Shown here: positions 52,101-61,600 of the stretch, in pieces
Position numbering within the stretch: the stretch's first letter is position 1
Layout: each line of letters begins with the position of its first letter
NCBI RefSeq assembly: GCF_004745865.1
Contig: NZ_SRKZ01000009.1
Coordinates: forward strand, 62,001-126,000
Direction of reading: 5' to 3'
Length of the DNA stretch: 64,000 bases
DNA from: Hymenobacter wooponensis
GTDB taxonomy: Bacteria; Bacteroidota; Bacteroidia; Cytophagales; Hymenobacteraceae
Made by a program: the position numbers and the translations under genes
Notes under the pieces: generated by a model
Seen by the model: only the letters and a program-made list of their open reading frames with translations
Databases searched by the model: none
What the model was told of the DNA's origin: nothing

Positions 52101-53243
52101 CTACTGGTTAGCATGCTTGGGTTTGTTACGGGCGGGGTTGTTGTCCTCGAAGCGGAACTTGTCCAGGGGGTTGGTGGGCATGCGCATGCCCGGCATCGGG
52201 CCCATGGCGGGCATGGGCTGGCCTTTTTCCATACCGGGCATATCGCTCATGTTGTCCATTGGCGGCGTGGCTTGCTTGGGCTGCTTTGAACCCGGCGCCT
52301 TCATGCCCGGCATATCGGCCATAGTGCCCATGCCCGCCATGCCGGATGGGGCTTTGGCTGGCTTTTTGGCACCTGATTTCGGCGGGCTCATGCCGGGCAT
52401 ATTCTCCATCCCGGGCATATCGTTCATGGGTTTCTGCCGGGCCGGGCGGCTCCTATCCATGCCCGCGGGCATGGGCTGAGTCATCTTTTCAGCGGGCATG
52501 CGCATGCCCGGCATGTCCGGCATGGTGCTGTTAGCGGGGGCTGGCGGACCAGCCGGCTGGCGGCCGGGCATAGCCCTGTTGTCCATCGCGCCCGGGGCCG
52601 TGCGGCTGTCCTTGCTGGTGGAGGCGGGCCCGTTCATATCCATGCCGGGCATATCAGCAGAACCCGGGGCCGCGAGTGGGTTGGGTGAAGCGGGAGCCTG
52701 GTTCGCGTTGTGGTCGTTGCCCCCTGCCGCCTCGTTGTGCGTATCGGCCTCCATCTCCATAGCGGGCATGGCTTCCCCGCCCCCATGGCCGTGGCTTTTA
52801 TCGAGCAGGCGGCCCTGCGGCCCCACGCCCTCGACGTACACCAGCTGCGCCCCACGGTGCCCAGCCACCGACAATACCCCGGCCGTGGCTATGGCCAACA
52901 CCAGCACCAGGATTTCGTAGGCCCGCCGCTGAATCTTGAAAAACGTGCCGACACCGGTCAGCAGCAAGGTAATGCCGGAAAGCCACAGGGTGTAGCCCGC
53001 GAACTTTTCGTGGGCTTCAAAAACGGCGGCGGCCCGGGGTGCCAGACCCATGGGCATGGCATGAAACACGGTGCTGGCGGCCAGAGCTCCCAGAAAGCCG
53101 CCGGCCATCACGGCCATGGTAATCCACTTCACCGGTGGCCAGTCCTTGTACACGTTCAGCGCCTGCAGGCCCGCGCTGAGCAGCAGCAGGACAATAGGTA
53201 GATGCACCACCAGGGGGTGCAGGTTGGGAAAATCTGAGAACAT
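52101..53243 (-). CDS. DUF2231-like membrane protein with methionine-rich copper-binding tail
   Basis: A 380-residue protein. The first 150 residues contain four TM helices and HPLVVHLPIVLLLLSAGLQA, the DUF2231 start. The rest is a long periplasmic tail rich in Met, His and Pro: the motif MPGM occurs seven times, with MEMEADTH, KSHGHGGG and similar runs. Met-rich tails of this kind bind Cu(I). ATG 53243 is used (frame open upstream has only a TTG). It is the first gene of the copper run and may hand copper to the oxidase encoded next. Confidence 0.8.
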   Translation of the reverse strand: MFSDFPNLHPLVVHLPIVLLLLSAGLQALNVYKDWPPVKWITMAVMAGGFLGALAASTVFHAMPMGLAPRAAAVFEAHEKFAGYTLWLSGITLLLTGVGTFFKIQRRAYEILVLVLAIATAGVLSVAGHRGAQLVYVEGVGPQGRLLDKSHGHGGGEAMPAMEMEADTHNEAAGGNDHNANQAPASPNPLAAPGSADMPGMDMNGPASTSKDSRTAPGAMDNRAMPGRQPAGPPAPANSTMPDMPGMRMPAEKMTQPMPAGMDRSRPARQKPMNDMPGMENMPGMSPPKSGAKKPAKAPSGMAGMGTMADMPGMKAPGSKQPKQATPPMDNMSDMPGMEKGQPMPAMGPMPGMRMPTNPLDKFRFEDNNPARNKPKHANQ

Positions 53244-53515
53244 AGAGGCAGGCAAAGAATTGAACAGCAGAAAACCGCCGAAAGAGCGGAGCCCTTTCCG
53301 GATTCCCGGCGCCGCAACATTTTCCGGTAGTGCAGCGCCGCTTTTTCCCGGCCACGACGAAGCAAATCAGAGAAGTCGTGTTGCTGTGCCAGCAGGCTAG
53401 CAGGACGTGACCGGCGGTTCGCTTTACGCAGAGTGGGTGGGGGCGTGTTTGCTGCTATTGCGCGCGCAGCCTACATAATTTCCATGCTTTCCAGTGCTAG
53501 GCACCCTGAAAACCA

Positions 53516-53542
53516 AAAACGCCCGGCAGAACCGGGCGTTTT
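53516..53542. terminator. Bidirectional terminator
   Basis: AAAACGCCCGG (53516-53526) pairs with CCGGGCGTTTT (53532-53542), so there is a T-run on both strands. It ends the HMA gene on the minus strand. The rest of 53244-53563 has no other gene. Confidence 0.85.
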
Positions 53543-53563
53543 ACGTGCAGACAACGAAGGCGC

Positions 53564-53773
53564 TTAAGCAGCCGCAATGTTAAAGCCGGCTTTCTCAACG
53601 GCCTGAACCACTTGCTCCGCCGTGAGCTGGTCGGAGGTGACGGTGAGAATCTTGTCGGGGCTAGTCGTGTCCACTTGCCAGTTACCCACGCCAGCTTCTT
53701 GGTTCAGGGTCGGCGTAACGGCTTTAATGCAGCCGCCGCAGTTAATGTTGGTCTTGAATTGCAGAGTTTTCAT
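53564..53773 (-). CDS. HMA-domain metallochaperone (CopZ-like)
   Basis: A 69-residue heavy-metal-associated domain. The metal loop is NINCGGCIKAV, a CGGC variant of MxCxxC, inside the beta-alpha-beta-beta-alpha-beta pattern (TLQFKTNI, WQVDTTSPDKILTVTS, AVEKAGFNI). It would carry Cu(I) in the cytoplasm. ATG 53773 removes a 42-codon upstream extension that is not conserved. It sits between the copper oxidase run and the amylase gene and is followed by its own terminator. Confidence 0.85.
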   Translation of the reverse strand: MKTLQFKTNINCGGCIKAVTPTLNQEAGVGNWQVDTTSPDKILTVTSDQLTAEQVVQAVEKAGFNIAAA

Positions 53774-53810
53774 GGGAAGAAGAAGTAAGGTCGCCGAGCT
53801 AGTCGGTACT

Positions 53811-53825
53811 GGGTGTACAACGCAC
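53811..53825. repeat. 15-bp motif shared with 33819-33833
   Basis: GGGTGTACAACGCAC here and GGGTGCACAACGCAC at 33819. Here it lies 38 bases before the HMA start (minus strand); there it is 61 bases before the PAP2 start. It could be a regulator site. Confidence 0.3.
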
Positions 53826-54028
53826 AAAAATAGACCCCAGTGCGGCGCCAGGGGTACAGAATTGCGCTTCGGGCTTATATGATTTGCAGGAGAGTTCATA
53901 CCATGAACTATTTCGTTAGGATCAAGTAGTTGGAGTCTTTTCAGCCCCGTGAGTCTAGTTTAATCCCCTACGAACAGTGCCACCAAATTGTGATGGTCAT
54001 TCCATAAGGTAGTAGAAAAGCCTGTTTG

Positions 54029-56866
54029 TTAGGGTTGGATCAAAAGTCGCGTAGTGGCCGTAAGGTTACCGCTTACCACGTTAACTAAGTATACTCCAGC
54101 CGACAAACTATCGAGTTTCAGCGGTATTTCCACGACCGTGCCGGCAGGACGCGGGGACAACTGTACCCGGTGTACTTCACCGCCGAGCAGGTTACGTACG
54201 CTCACCGTCACCGGGGCCGTAACAGGCGTAGTCAGTCGCACGGTGGCCCGAGTACCGGCCGGGTTCGGGGCGACGCTCAAGTTCAGCGCGGTGCCTTGTT
54301 GCGCCCCCCTGGTGCTGAGCACTATACCGGCACGCCGCACCCGCTGCGTGGTGTACACGCGGTACTCCCCGGGCTGCAGGTTTAGTTGGGCATTCACGTT
54401 GGCCACGGTAATACTGTCGCCGCTGAGGTAGTTGTACCACTTGCCGGGCCGTTGAAAGGCTGGGTCAATGGTGATACTGGTCACGTCGAAGTTGCCCAGA
54501 ACGGTCACTTGCTGCGTGGCATCGCCCAGGTGGATGGATTTGCCCGCGCCGGCCAGCTGTTGGGTATAGCTGGTGGGGTTGTCGAACACGGCCTGACTCT
54601 TCTTCAGGGCTATCAGCGCCCGGTAGGTGTCGTAGAGCTTACGGCGGGCGGGTTCCTGGTAGTAGTTCCAGCGGATAGGCTTATTGCCGGTGCGCCCGTT
54701 GAAGTCGATGCTCACCTCGTAGCCCAGCTCGCCAAACTGCCACAGCATCTTGGGGCCTGGTACGGTGAAGAAAAACGCGGCCGCGGCCTCGTTGCGGGCC
54801 AGAGCAGTGGTGAGGTCGCGCACGTTGTGGGCGGGGTTGGATTGGTTGCCAAAGGTGAGGTTGCGGTACATCAGCCGCTCCTCGTCGTGGCTTTCCATGT
54901 AGGTCACCAGGCCCGGCTGCGCCCAGCCGCGGCCACCCTGGGCGGTGCTGCCGTAGTAGCCCCCGCTGAAGTTGGAGTTGGGCAGAAAGCCCATGGTAGC
55001 CTCGTTGTAGTTGTAGTTAAGGTTGCCCCACAGCAGCATGCCCGCGTTGGCCAGCACCCGTTCTTCGGTATTATCGGCAAAGTGCTCCAGAATAACGAAC
55101 GCATTCGGGTCCACTGTTTTAATGAAATTGTTGTACTCCATCCAGATGTTCACCCGGGACTGGTCGTACTGGCTCCACTGACCCACGTTGGTGCCGGAAA
55201 CGGTCTGGGTGAAGCCTTTGGACAGATCGAAGCGGTATCCATCCAGGTGATATTCCTGCAGCCAGAATTCCATCACCCGTTTGGCGTACGTTTTGGTGAA
55301 AGCGCTTTCATGGTTGAAGTCGTACCCCACGTTGAAGGGGTGCGTGGCGTCAGCATTAAACCAGGGTGAGTTCGCGGCCGGCTTGCCGGCTGCCCCGTCG
55401 AAGTACAGTTGCACCATCGGGTTCTGGCCAAAGGCGTGGTTGAGCACCATATCCAGCGTCACGGCGATGCCGCGGGCGTGGGCGGAATCGATGAAGCGCT
55501 TGAGTTCGTTCTTGGGGCCGTAGTACTTGTCGGGGGCCAGGTGAAAGGAGGGGTTGTAGCCCCACGACTCGTTGCCCTCGAACTCGCCCACCGGCAACAA
55601 CTCGATGACGTTGACCCCGAGGCGCTGCAGGTAGCCTAACGTGTCCACCAGGGTCTGGTAGTCGTGGCGGGCCATGAAGTCGCGTACCAGCAGCTTATAG
55701 ATGACCAGCTTGCTTTTTGCCGGCTTCTGAAAGGTAGGCACCTGCCAGGTGTACGCCGGCTGATTGGTTTGCAGCACCGACACGATGCCCGAGGTCTGGC
55801 CCGTGGGGTAAGCCTTTAGGTTGGGGAAGGTTACGGCCGGAATGAAGCGGTCGTTATTGGGGTCGAGCACTTTCTCAGCGTACGGGTCGGCCACGCGCAG
55901 GCTGCCATCCACCAGGTACTGGTAGGCGTATTCGCGCCCCGGCGTCAGGCCGTTGAGCTGCACCCACCACTGGTTGCCGTCGGGCGTCTGGTTCATGTAG
56001 GCCGGCTGGTCGGGCTGCCAGTTGTTGAACTCGCCGAGGGCGTACACGAACTGTTTGCCCGGGGCCGTGAGCACCAGCACGGCGGAAGCTCCCCCAGCCA
56101 AGTAGTTGATGCCGTCGCGTACGCCGGCGGGCAGGGCGGCCGTGGTTACAACCGGGCGCACGTACACAATGGCCGAGTCCGACACGGACGTGGTGCCCAG
56201 GGTAGCTGTGAGGCGGATGACGTTGCGGCCCGCCCGGGTGGGCGTCACGCTGCCGGTAAAGCTCGTGGCATTGGATTGCTGGCCGACCTGGGTGCCATTA
56301 AGACGCAGCGTTAGAGTCGCGGCCTGAGAGGCGACACCCGCCACGTTCACCGGTGCCCCCGAGCTGATAAAGATGGGGTTCTGACCCGTTGCTGGGGCAG
56401 TAAGGCGCACGGCCAGGGCGCTGCTCTGGCTTACGTCCACGAAGATATCAGCCCCACCGGTGGCCCGGCCGACCTGGGTGCCGGCGGCGTTGCGAAACAC
56501 CATGGCCAACTTCAGAACCTGCTCGGCGGCCGGCACGTTGAACCAGGCCCGCACGCTGGGCGTGATGCTTAACGCGTAGGTATTAGGGCCGGTGCGGGTA
56601 AGCAGCACCGAGGGGTCAGGAGCGGTAAAATTGGTAAATTTCACATACCTCCAATCCGAAGGTGAAGCGCTAAGGTTAGTGATAACCCCGATGTGAGCGT
56701 ACACGTCACCGGTAAAGTTGTTCAGGCCCTGGTTGCCTTGCGTGGCATCAAAGGACAGAGTAACTGGGTCAGTCGCCGCAAAGAAAGCCGGAGCGGTTGA
56801 GACCACCTGGGCCCGCACAACACCAGTCAGCACCAACAGCCAAGCTAAGAGCAGGAAATTTTTCAT
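54029..56866 (-). CDS. Secreted GH13 alpha-amylase-family enzyme with T9SS tail
   Basis: A 945-residue secreted enzyme. Signal LLLAWLLVLTGVVRAQ; then N-terminal beta-sandwich and CBM48-like parts (FVYALGEFNNWQPDQ), the GH13 barrel with VTLDMVLNHAFG, nucleophile Asp in DGYRFDLSKG, acid Glu in FVILEHFADN and Asp in YMESHDEER. The last 80 residues (LNLSVAPNPAGTRATVRL and a TTRLLIQP end) form a type IX secretion sorting domain, so the protein should be exported across the outer membrane. ATG 56866 is used. No link to the metal genes is evident. Confidence 0.92.
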   Translation of the reverse strand: MKNFLLLAWLLVLTGVVRAQVVSTAPAFFAATDPVTLSFDATQGNQGLNNFTGDVYAHIGVITNLSASPSDWRYVKFTNFTAPDPSVLLTRTGPNTYALSITPSVRAWFNVPAAEQVLKLAMVFRNAAGTQVGRATGGADIFVDVSQSSALAVRLTAPATGQNPIFISSGAPVNVAGVASQAATLTLRLNGTQVGQQSNATSFTGSVTPTRAGRNVIRLTATLGTTSVSDSAIVYVRPVVTTAALPAGVRDGINYLAGGASAVLVLTAPGKQFVYALGEFNNWQPDQPAYMNQTPDGNQWWVQLNGLTPGREYAYQYLVDGSLRVADPYAEKVLDPNNDRFIPAVTFPNLKAYPTGQTSGIVSVLQTNQPAYTWQVPTFQKPAKSKLVIYKLLVRDFMARHDYQTLVDTLGYLQRLGVNVIELLPVGEFEGNESWGYNPSFHLAPDKYYGPKNELKRFIDSAHARGIAVTLDMVLNHAFGQNPMVQLYFDGAAGKPAANSPWFNADATHPFNVGYDFNHESAFTKTYAKRVMEFWLQEYHLDGYRFDLSKGFTQTVSGTNVGQWSQYDQSRVNIWMEYNNFIKTVDPNAFVILEHFADNTEERVLANAGMLLWGNLNYNYNEATMGFLPNSNFSGGYYGSTAQGGRGWAQPGLVTYMESHDEERLMYRNLTFGNQSNPAHNVRDLTTALARNEAAAAFFFTVPGPKMLWQFGELGYEVSIDFNGRTGNKPIRWNYYQEPARRKLYDTYRALIALKKSQAVFDNPTSYTQQLAGAGKSIHLGDATQQVTVLGNFDVTSITIDPAFQRPGKWYNYLSGDSITVANVNAQLNLQPGEYRVYTTQRVRRAGIVLSTRGAQQGTALNLSVAPNPAGTRATVRLTTPVTAPVTVSVRNLLGGEVHRVQLSPRPAGTVVEIPLKLDSLSAGVYLVNVVSGNLTATTRLLIQP

Positions 56867-57150
56867 GTATCGTGGAGAAAGAGTCGGGGAAACCGCTACA
56901 CTACTTTTTGTAGAATACCCACACGATTGTCGTGATAAGGGTAAGAGGTAAAAGGCAGTCATCGAAAATCAGTAAGCTTTCAGCCAAGCGTGCGCGCCCC
57001 GACATTACCACCTATCGGGCAGTGGCAGGTAAGAGAAGGATAATGCACGGGTCACTACTGCCAGGCATGCCACACCCAAACTCCGAATTATGAGCACAAA
57101 CCATGGGAGAAGTGGCGTTTACATCTGTAGACCATGCTCTAAGTGGCAAA

Positions 57151-57225
57151 GCGAGCAGATGAAAAGCGAGCAGATGAAAAGCGAGCAGATGAAAAGCGAG
57201 CAGATGAAAAGCGAGCAGATAAGAA
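57151..57225 (+). repeat. 15-bp tandem repeat, five copies
   Basis: GCGAGCAGATGAAAA repeats head to tail at 57151, 57166, 57181 and 57196, with a fifth, changed copy at 57211. It lies in the 634-base gap 56867-57500. The unit is a multiple of three, so it is read as KRADE in one plus-strand frame and LLAFH on the minus strand, but neither frame is a convincing gene. Confidence 0.9.
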
Positions 57226-57451
57226 GCTGAGCCAGTTGCTGATTCTTGGGAGATCGTCCCATTCAAGTCACCGCACTGGTCTCCGTAAAGAGCTAACAGC
57301 GGGGCTGCGCAGTATCGGGCAAGTCTGGGAAGGGGGTGAGCCGCTACAGGTATTAGGGCACCGCGTGATTAGTTCAAAGGTAAAATCCCGTCAAATAGTA
57401 AGAAATGTACTATCGGGTTTATTGCTTGCAACATTACACTCATACAAATGC

Positions 57452-57487
57452 AAAAAGCCAGCTCAATTCACATGAGCTGGCTTTTTT
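57452..57487. terminator. Bidirectional terminator
   Basis: AAAAAGCCAGCTCA (57452-57465) pairs with TGAGCTGGCTTTTTT (57473-57487). It serves the copper storage gene on the minus strand, whose stop is at 57501. Confidence 0.85.
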
Positions 57488-57500
57488 GGTGTCAGGTAGT

Positions 57501-57836
57501 CTAGGCGTTCAAACCTTGACGGCAGGCCTGCTCGCAGCGGCGGCAGGCTTCCGCGCACTCCCGGCAGTGCTGCATATGCGCGCCGTGCTTTTCGCATTCG
57601 TCACCACAGGCCTTGCAGATTTCGGCGCACTCGCGCAGCAGGTGCTGGGCGTGCTCAGAGCCGCGGGCCAGCAGACGAGCGGTGAGGGCGCAGATGTCGG
57701 CACAGTCCCGGTCCAGGCTAATACAGCGGACCATCATGCGCACATCCTGCTCTTGCAGGCAGGCGGTAGCGCAGTGTTCGCACGAGGCGATGCAGGCATT
57801 GAGGGCGTCGAGCAGGTTCTGGTTTTGAGTGTGCAT
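57501..57836 (-). CDS. Four-helix-bundle copper storage protein (Csp/DUF326)
   Basis: A 111-residue helical protein with 16 cysteines, mostly in CxxxC and CxxC spacing along four helices (NACIASCEHCATAC, LDRDCADICA, CAEICKACGDEC, HCRECAEACRRCEQAC). This is the pattern of Csp proteins, whose cysteines line the bundle core and store many Cu(I) ions. No signal peptide is seen, so it is a cytosolic (Csp3-like) form. It is a single gene with its own terminator beside the third RND system. Confidence 0.92.
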   Translation of the reverse strand: MHTQNQNLLDALNACIASCEHCATACLQEQDVRMMVRCISLDRDCADICALTARLLARGSEHAQHLLRECAEICKACGDECEKHGAHMQHCRECAEACRRCEQACRQGLNA

Positions 57837-58012
57837 GATACTGGAAGGTTAAGGATGAATAATTTCCAGTATATACTTGCCGTGCAGCCAGTAGTTGTGC
57901 ACGATTAAAGCCGATTACCTGCATAATTTACTCGGCTCCACTTTTGCAAGCCGCTTTCTCGGCTTACCCCGTCAAGGTGCTATTTTAGCAAGAACCCGAA
58001 CCCTACAAGGCC

Positions 58013-58609
58013 TTAGCCGCTTGCACCCGAATCAGAAAGTGTAGCGACGGAAGCCTGCAGAAGGCACTGGCGGCGGTACTCGCTGGGAGAAAGCCCCGTT
58101 GCGCGCTGAAACTGCCTGGAGAGGTGGCCCAGATTGCTAAATCCCAGTACTGTAGCAATGCGCCCCACGGGCAGCGTACCATCCCGCAGCAGGCACCGGG
58201 CCTCTTCCACGCGCTGCCGGATGACGTACTGTTCCAGGCTCAGTCCTTCGGTGGCCGAAAACACGTCGCTCAGGTAAGCAAAGCGTCGCTGCAGGCGCTC
58301 GCTCAGCAGTCGGGAGAAGTGTCCGCTACGTAGCGCGGCGGGCTCCTTACGCAGCAGCTCGGCAATTACTTCCTTGATTTGCACTACGAGGCGCTGCTGG
58401 GGGGAGAGCCGGTCGAGCAAGGCAAAGCCTTCCGCTTCCAGACGCTGCTGCAGTCGGGCCCAGTCAATGACCTGCTGGGTGCCCAGCAGTTCCACTTCCC
58501 CCAGTTCCACGCGTAACGGCACCAGGCCCAACTCCACGAGGAGTTCGCGCACTACCAGGATGCACTTTGAGCAGACCATATGCCGGACATACAGGAGCGT
58601 GGAGGCCAT
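58013..58609 (-). CDS. AraC-family regulator with N-terminal CxxC metal-sensor-like region
   Basis: A 198-residue regulator. The C-terminal 100 residues hold the two AraC helix-turn-helix motifs (VEEARCLLRDGTLPVGRIAT and LGFSNLGHLSRQFQRATGLS, then PSEYRRQ). The N-terminal 50 residues are short and carry HMVCSKCILVVRELLVELG, like an HMA metal loop and its helix. Such a regulator could sense Cu or another thiophilic metal directly. ATG 58609 lies ten bases after the pump gene stop, so it is probably cotranscribed with, and controls, that system. Confidence 0.85.
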   Translation of the reverse strand: MASTLLYVRHMVCSKCILVVRELLVELGLVPLRVELGEVELLGTQQVIDWARLQQRLEAEGFALLDRLSPQQRLVVQIKEVIAELLRKEPAALRSGHFSRLLSERLQRRFAYLSDVFSATEGLSLEQYVIRQRVEEARCLLRDGTLPVGRIATVLGFSNLGHLSRQFQRATGLSPSEYRRQCLLQASVATLSDSGASG

Positions 58610-58619
58610 GGGACAAGGG

Positions 58620-61600
58620 CTACAGGGCCGGGGACAAATCGGTCTGATCGCCCGGGGGCGTGAGCGGCTGCGCATCCAGTTCCTGCGGGTGCTCATCCAG
58701 GCCTACTTCCCGATGGGCGGCGAAATACTGGGTCAAGGCCTTCTCCCCTACCAGCCAGAACACCACGGGCGTGACGATGATGTCGAGAAAGGTGGACGAG
58801 AGCAGCCCTCCGAGGATGACGGTGGCCACCGGGTAGAGGATTTCCTTGCCCGGGGCGTCCTTGGCCAGCGTGAGCGGCACCAGGGCCAGGGCCGCTACCA
58901 GCGCCGTCATCAGCACGGGCACCAGGCGCTCCAGCGAGCCGCGGACGATCATCTTTTTGCCGAAGGTCTCGCCCTCATGCTCCACGAGGTGGATGTAGTG
59001 GGAAATCATCATGATGCCGTTGCGCGAGGCAATGCCGGTGAGCGTGATAAAGCCCACGAGCGAGGCAATGCTGAACGTGCTGCCCGTGAGCAGCACCGCC
59101 ACCACCGAGCCAATCAGGGCCAGGGGGATGTTAAGCATTATCTGCCCTACCATGTACGTGGACTTGAAGTGCGAGTAGAGCACCAGGAAGATGCCGGCCA
59201 GCGAAAACAAGCTCAGCCACAGAATCTTTTGCGAGGCCGACTGCTGGCTCTCGAACTGCCCGCCGTAGGTGAGGTAGTAGCCCGCCGGCAGCTTCACCTG
59301 CTGGCTGACTTTGGCTTGAATCTCCTTCACCGTGGAGCCCAGGTCGCGCTCGGCTACGTTAAGCGAGATGGTAATGCGGCGCTGGGTATTTTCGTGGTTG
59401 ACGGTGTTGGGCCCCGGCTCGTAGATGACATCCGCCACCTGGCTCACGGGAATCATGGCGCCCGTGGGCGTCTCAATGCGGGTCTGGCCAATGGCCGCGA
59501 TGTCGTTGCGCTGCGCTTCCGGCAGTTTTACCACCAGGTCGAAGCGCTTCTGCCCGTCGAGCATCTGCGAGACCACGGCGCCCTGAAACAGGGTTTCCAG
59601 GTCACGCACCACTTCGCCCCGGGCCATGCCGTAGGCTCGTAGGGCGTCGTCCTTAGGCCGGATGAGCAGCTGCGGTATCTGCACCTGCTTCTCGACCTGT
59701 AGGTCCACCACGCCCGGCACCGTGCCGGCCGCCGTGCGGATTTCATTGGCGTAGCGGCGCAGCTCCAGCAAATCATTGCCGAACACCTTGATGGCCACCT
59801 GGGCACGCACGCCCGACAAGAGGTGATCAAGGCGGTGCGAGATGGGCTGGCCGATGTTCACGTTGACGCCCGTGATCAGACTGAGCTTCTGGCGCATATC
59901 GGCCAGAATCTCGTCCCGGCTGCGCATGGTCTTGCCCTCCTTCTCTAGCTCTTCCTCCGTTTTGAAGGCTACCTCGATTTCCGAGTTGTTCACCGACTCG
60001 GCGTGCTCATCGAGCTCGGCGCGGCCGGTGCGGCGGGCCGTGTAGGCCACTTCCGGAATCTTGAGCATTTGCTCCTCACCCAGCGTGCCCAACCGGTTGC
60101 TTTCCGTTAGCGACGTGCCAGCCGGGGCCGAGAAGTTGACCGTCAGCGAGCCTTCGTTGAAAGGCGGCAGAAACTCCGTGCCGAAGAAAGGCACCATGGC
60201 CGCGGCCATGACAAAGAGCAAGGCCGTGGAGGTCAGGATGAGTTTAGGGTGGGTCAGGCCCCAAGTAAGCAGGCGAGTATCCTTCTTTTTCAGCCAGCGT
60301 ACCAGCGGCCCGTCCGTCTCGGCGTGGTCCATTTGCTTCATCTTGGGCAGCAGGTAGTAGCAGAGCACCGGCGTCACGGTCAGCGACACGAACAGCGAGG
60401 CCACGATGCTGGTGATGTAGGCAATGCCCAGCGGGGCGAAAATGCGGCCTTCCATGCCTTCCAGCGCAAACAGGGGCAGGAATACCAGCACCACGATGAT
60501 GGTGGCGTACACGATGGAGTTGCGCACTTCCGAGGAGGCGGCGTAGATGACCTTGAGCACCGGCTGCGGATCAGGGCGCTGCTTGTTTTCGCGCAGGCGC
60601 CGGTACACGTTTTCTACGTCCACGATGGCGTCGTCCACGAGCTCCCCGATGGCAATGGCTAGCCCGCCGAGCGTCATGGTGTTGATGCTAATGCCGGCCA
60701 GGCGAAACACCAGGGCCGTGACCAGCAGGGACAAGGGAATAGCTACCAGGGAAATAAAGGTGGTGCGCACGTTCAGCAAAAAGGCAAACAGCACGATGAC
60801 CACGAGAATGGCCCCGTCGCGCAAGGCCTCCTCCACGTTGGTAATTGAGGAATCAATGAACTCCGACTGCTTAAACAGGCGCGTATTTACCTGCACATCC
60901 TTGGGCAAAGAGGGCTTGAGCTCGACCAGGGCCTTCTCCACGGCCTGCGTGAGACCCACGGTGGCGGCCCCCGGCTGCTTCTCAATGCTCAGAATGACGG
61001 CGGGCTTACCGTTCACGCTGCCGTCGCCGCGCTTGAAGCGGGCCCCGAACTCCACGTTGGCCACGTCCGCCACGCGGACCGGGGACTGGTCGCGGTAGCC
61101 GACGATAATGTTTTCAATGTCCTTGACCGAGCGCAGGCGGCCCAGGTTGCGGATGAGCACCTCCGAGCCGTTGCGATCGAAGAAGTTGCCGGTGGTGTTC
61201 AAGTTGGACTGGCGCAAGGCTTCCTCCACCTGGTTTACCGTCAGGCCGGTGGCATTCAGGCGGGGCATGTCCAGCAAGACCTGGTACTGCAGATTGTCGC
61301 CGCCGATGGGAATGACCTGGGCCACGCCGGGTATGGAGAGCAGGCGTTGGCGCACGGTGTAGTTGGCCAGCGTGCGCAAATCAGCCGCATTAGTTTCTTT
61401 TCCGCCCGACAGCCCCACCAGCATAATCTGGCCCATAACCGAGGAAATGGGCCCCAGCACGGGCGTAACGCCCTGGGGCAGCTGCTCGCCAGTGGTCTGG
61501 AGCTTTTCACTCACAATCTGGCGGGCCGTGAAAATATCGGTGCCGTAGTCGAACTCCACGAACACCATGCCCAGGCCGATGGCCGAGTTGGAGCGCACCG

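Noticed and set aside
54386..55369. 327-codon plus-strand frame opposite the amylase
   Set aside because: Shadow of GH13 coding sequence; no start context or domain.
57151..57225. CRISPR array
   Set aside because: Copies are contiguous 15-mers with no spacers and there are no cas genes.
57143..57475. 110-codon frame across the 15-bp repeats (KRADE units)
   Set aside because: Repeats read through because the unit is a multiple of three; the rest has no domain and no promoter is evident.
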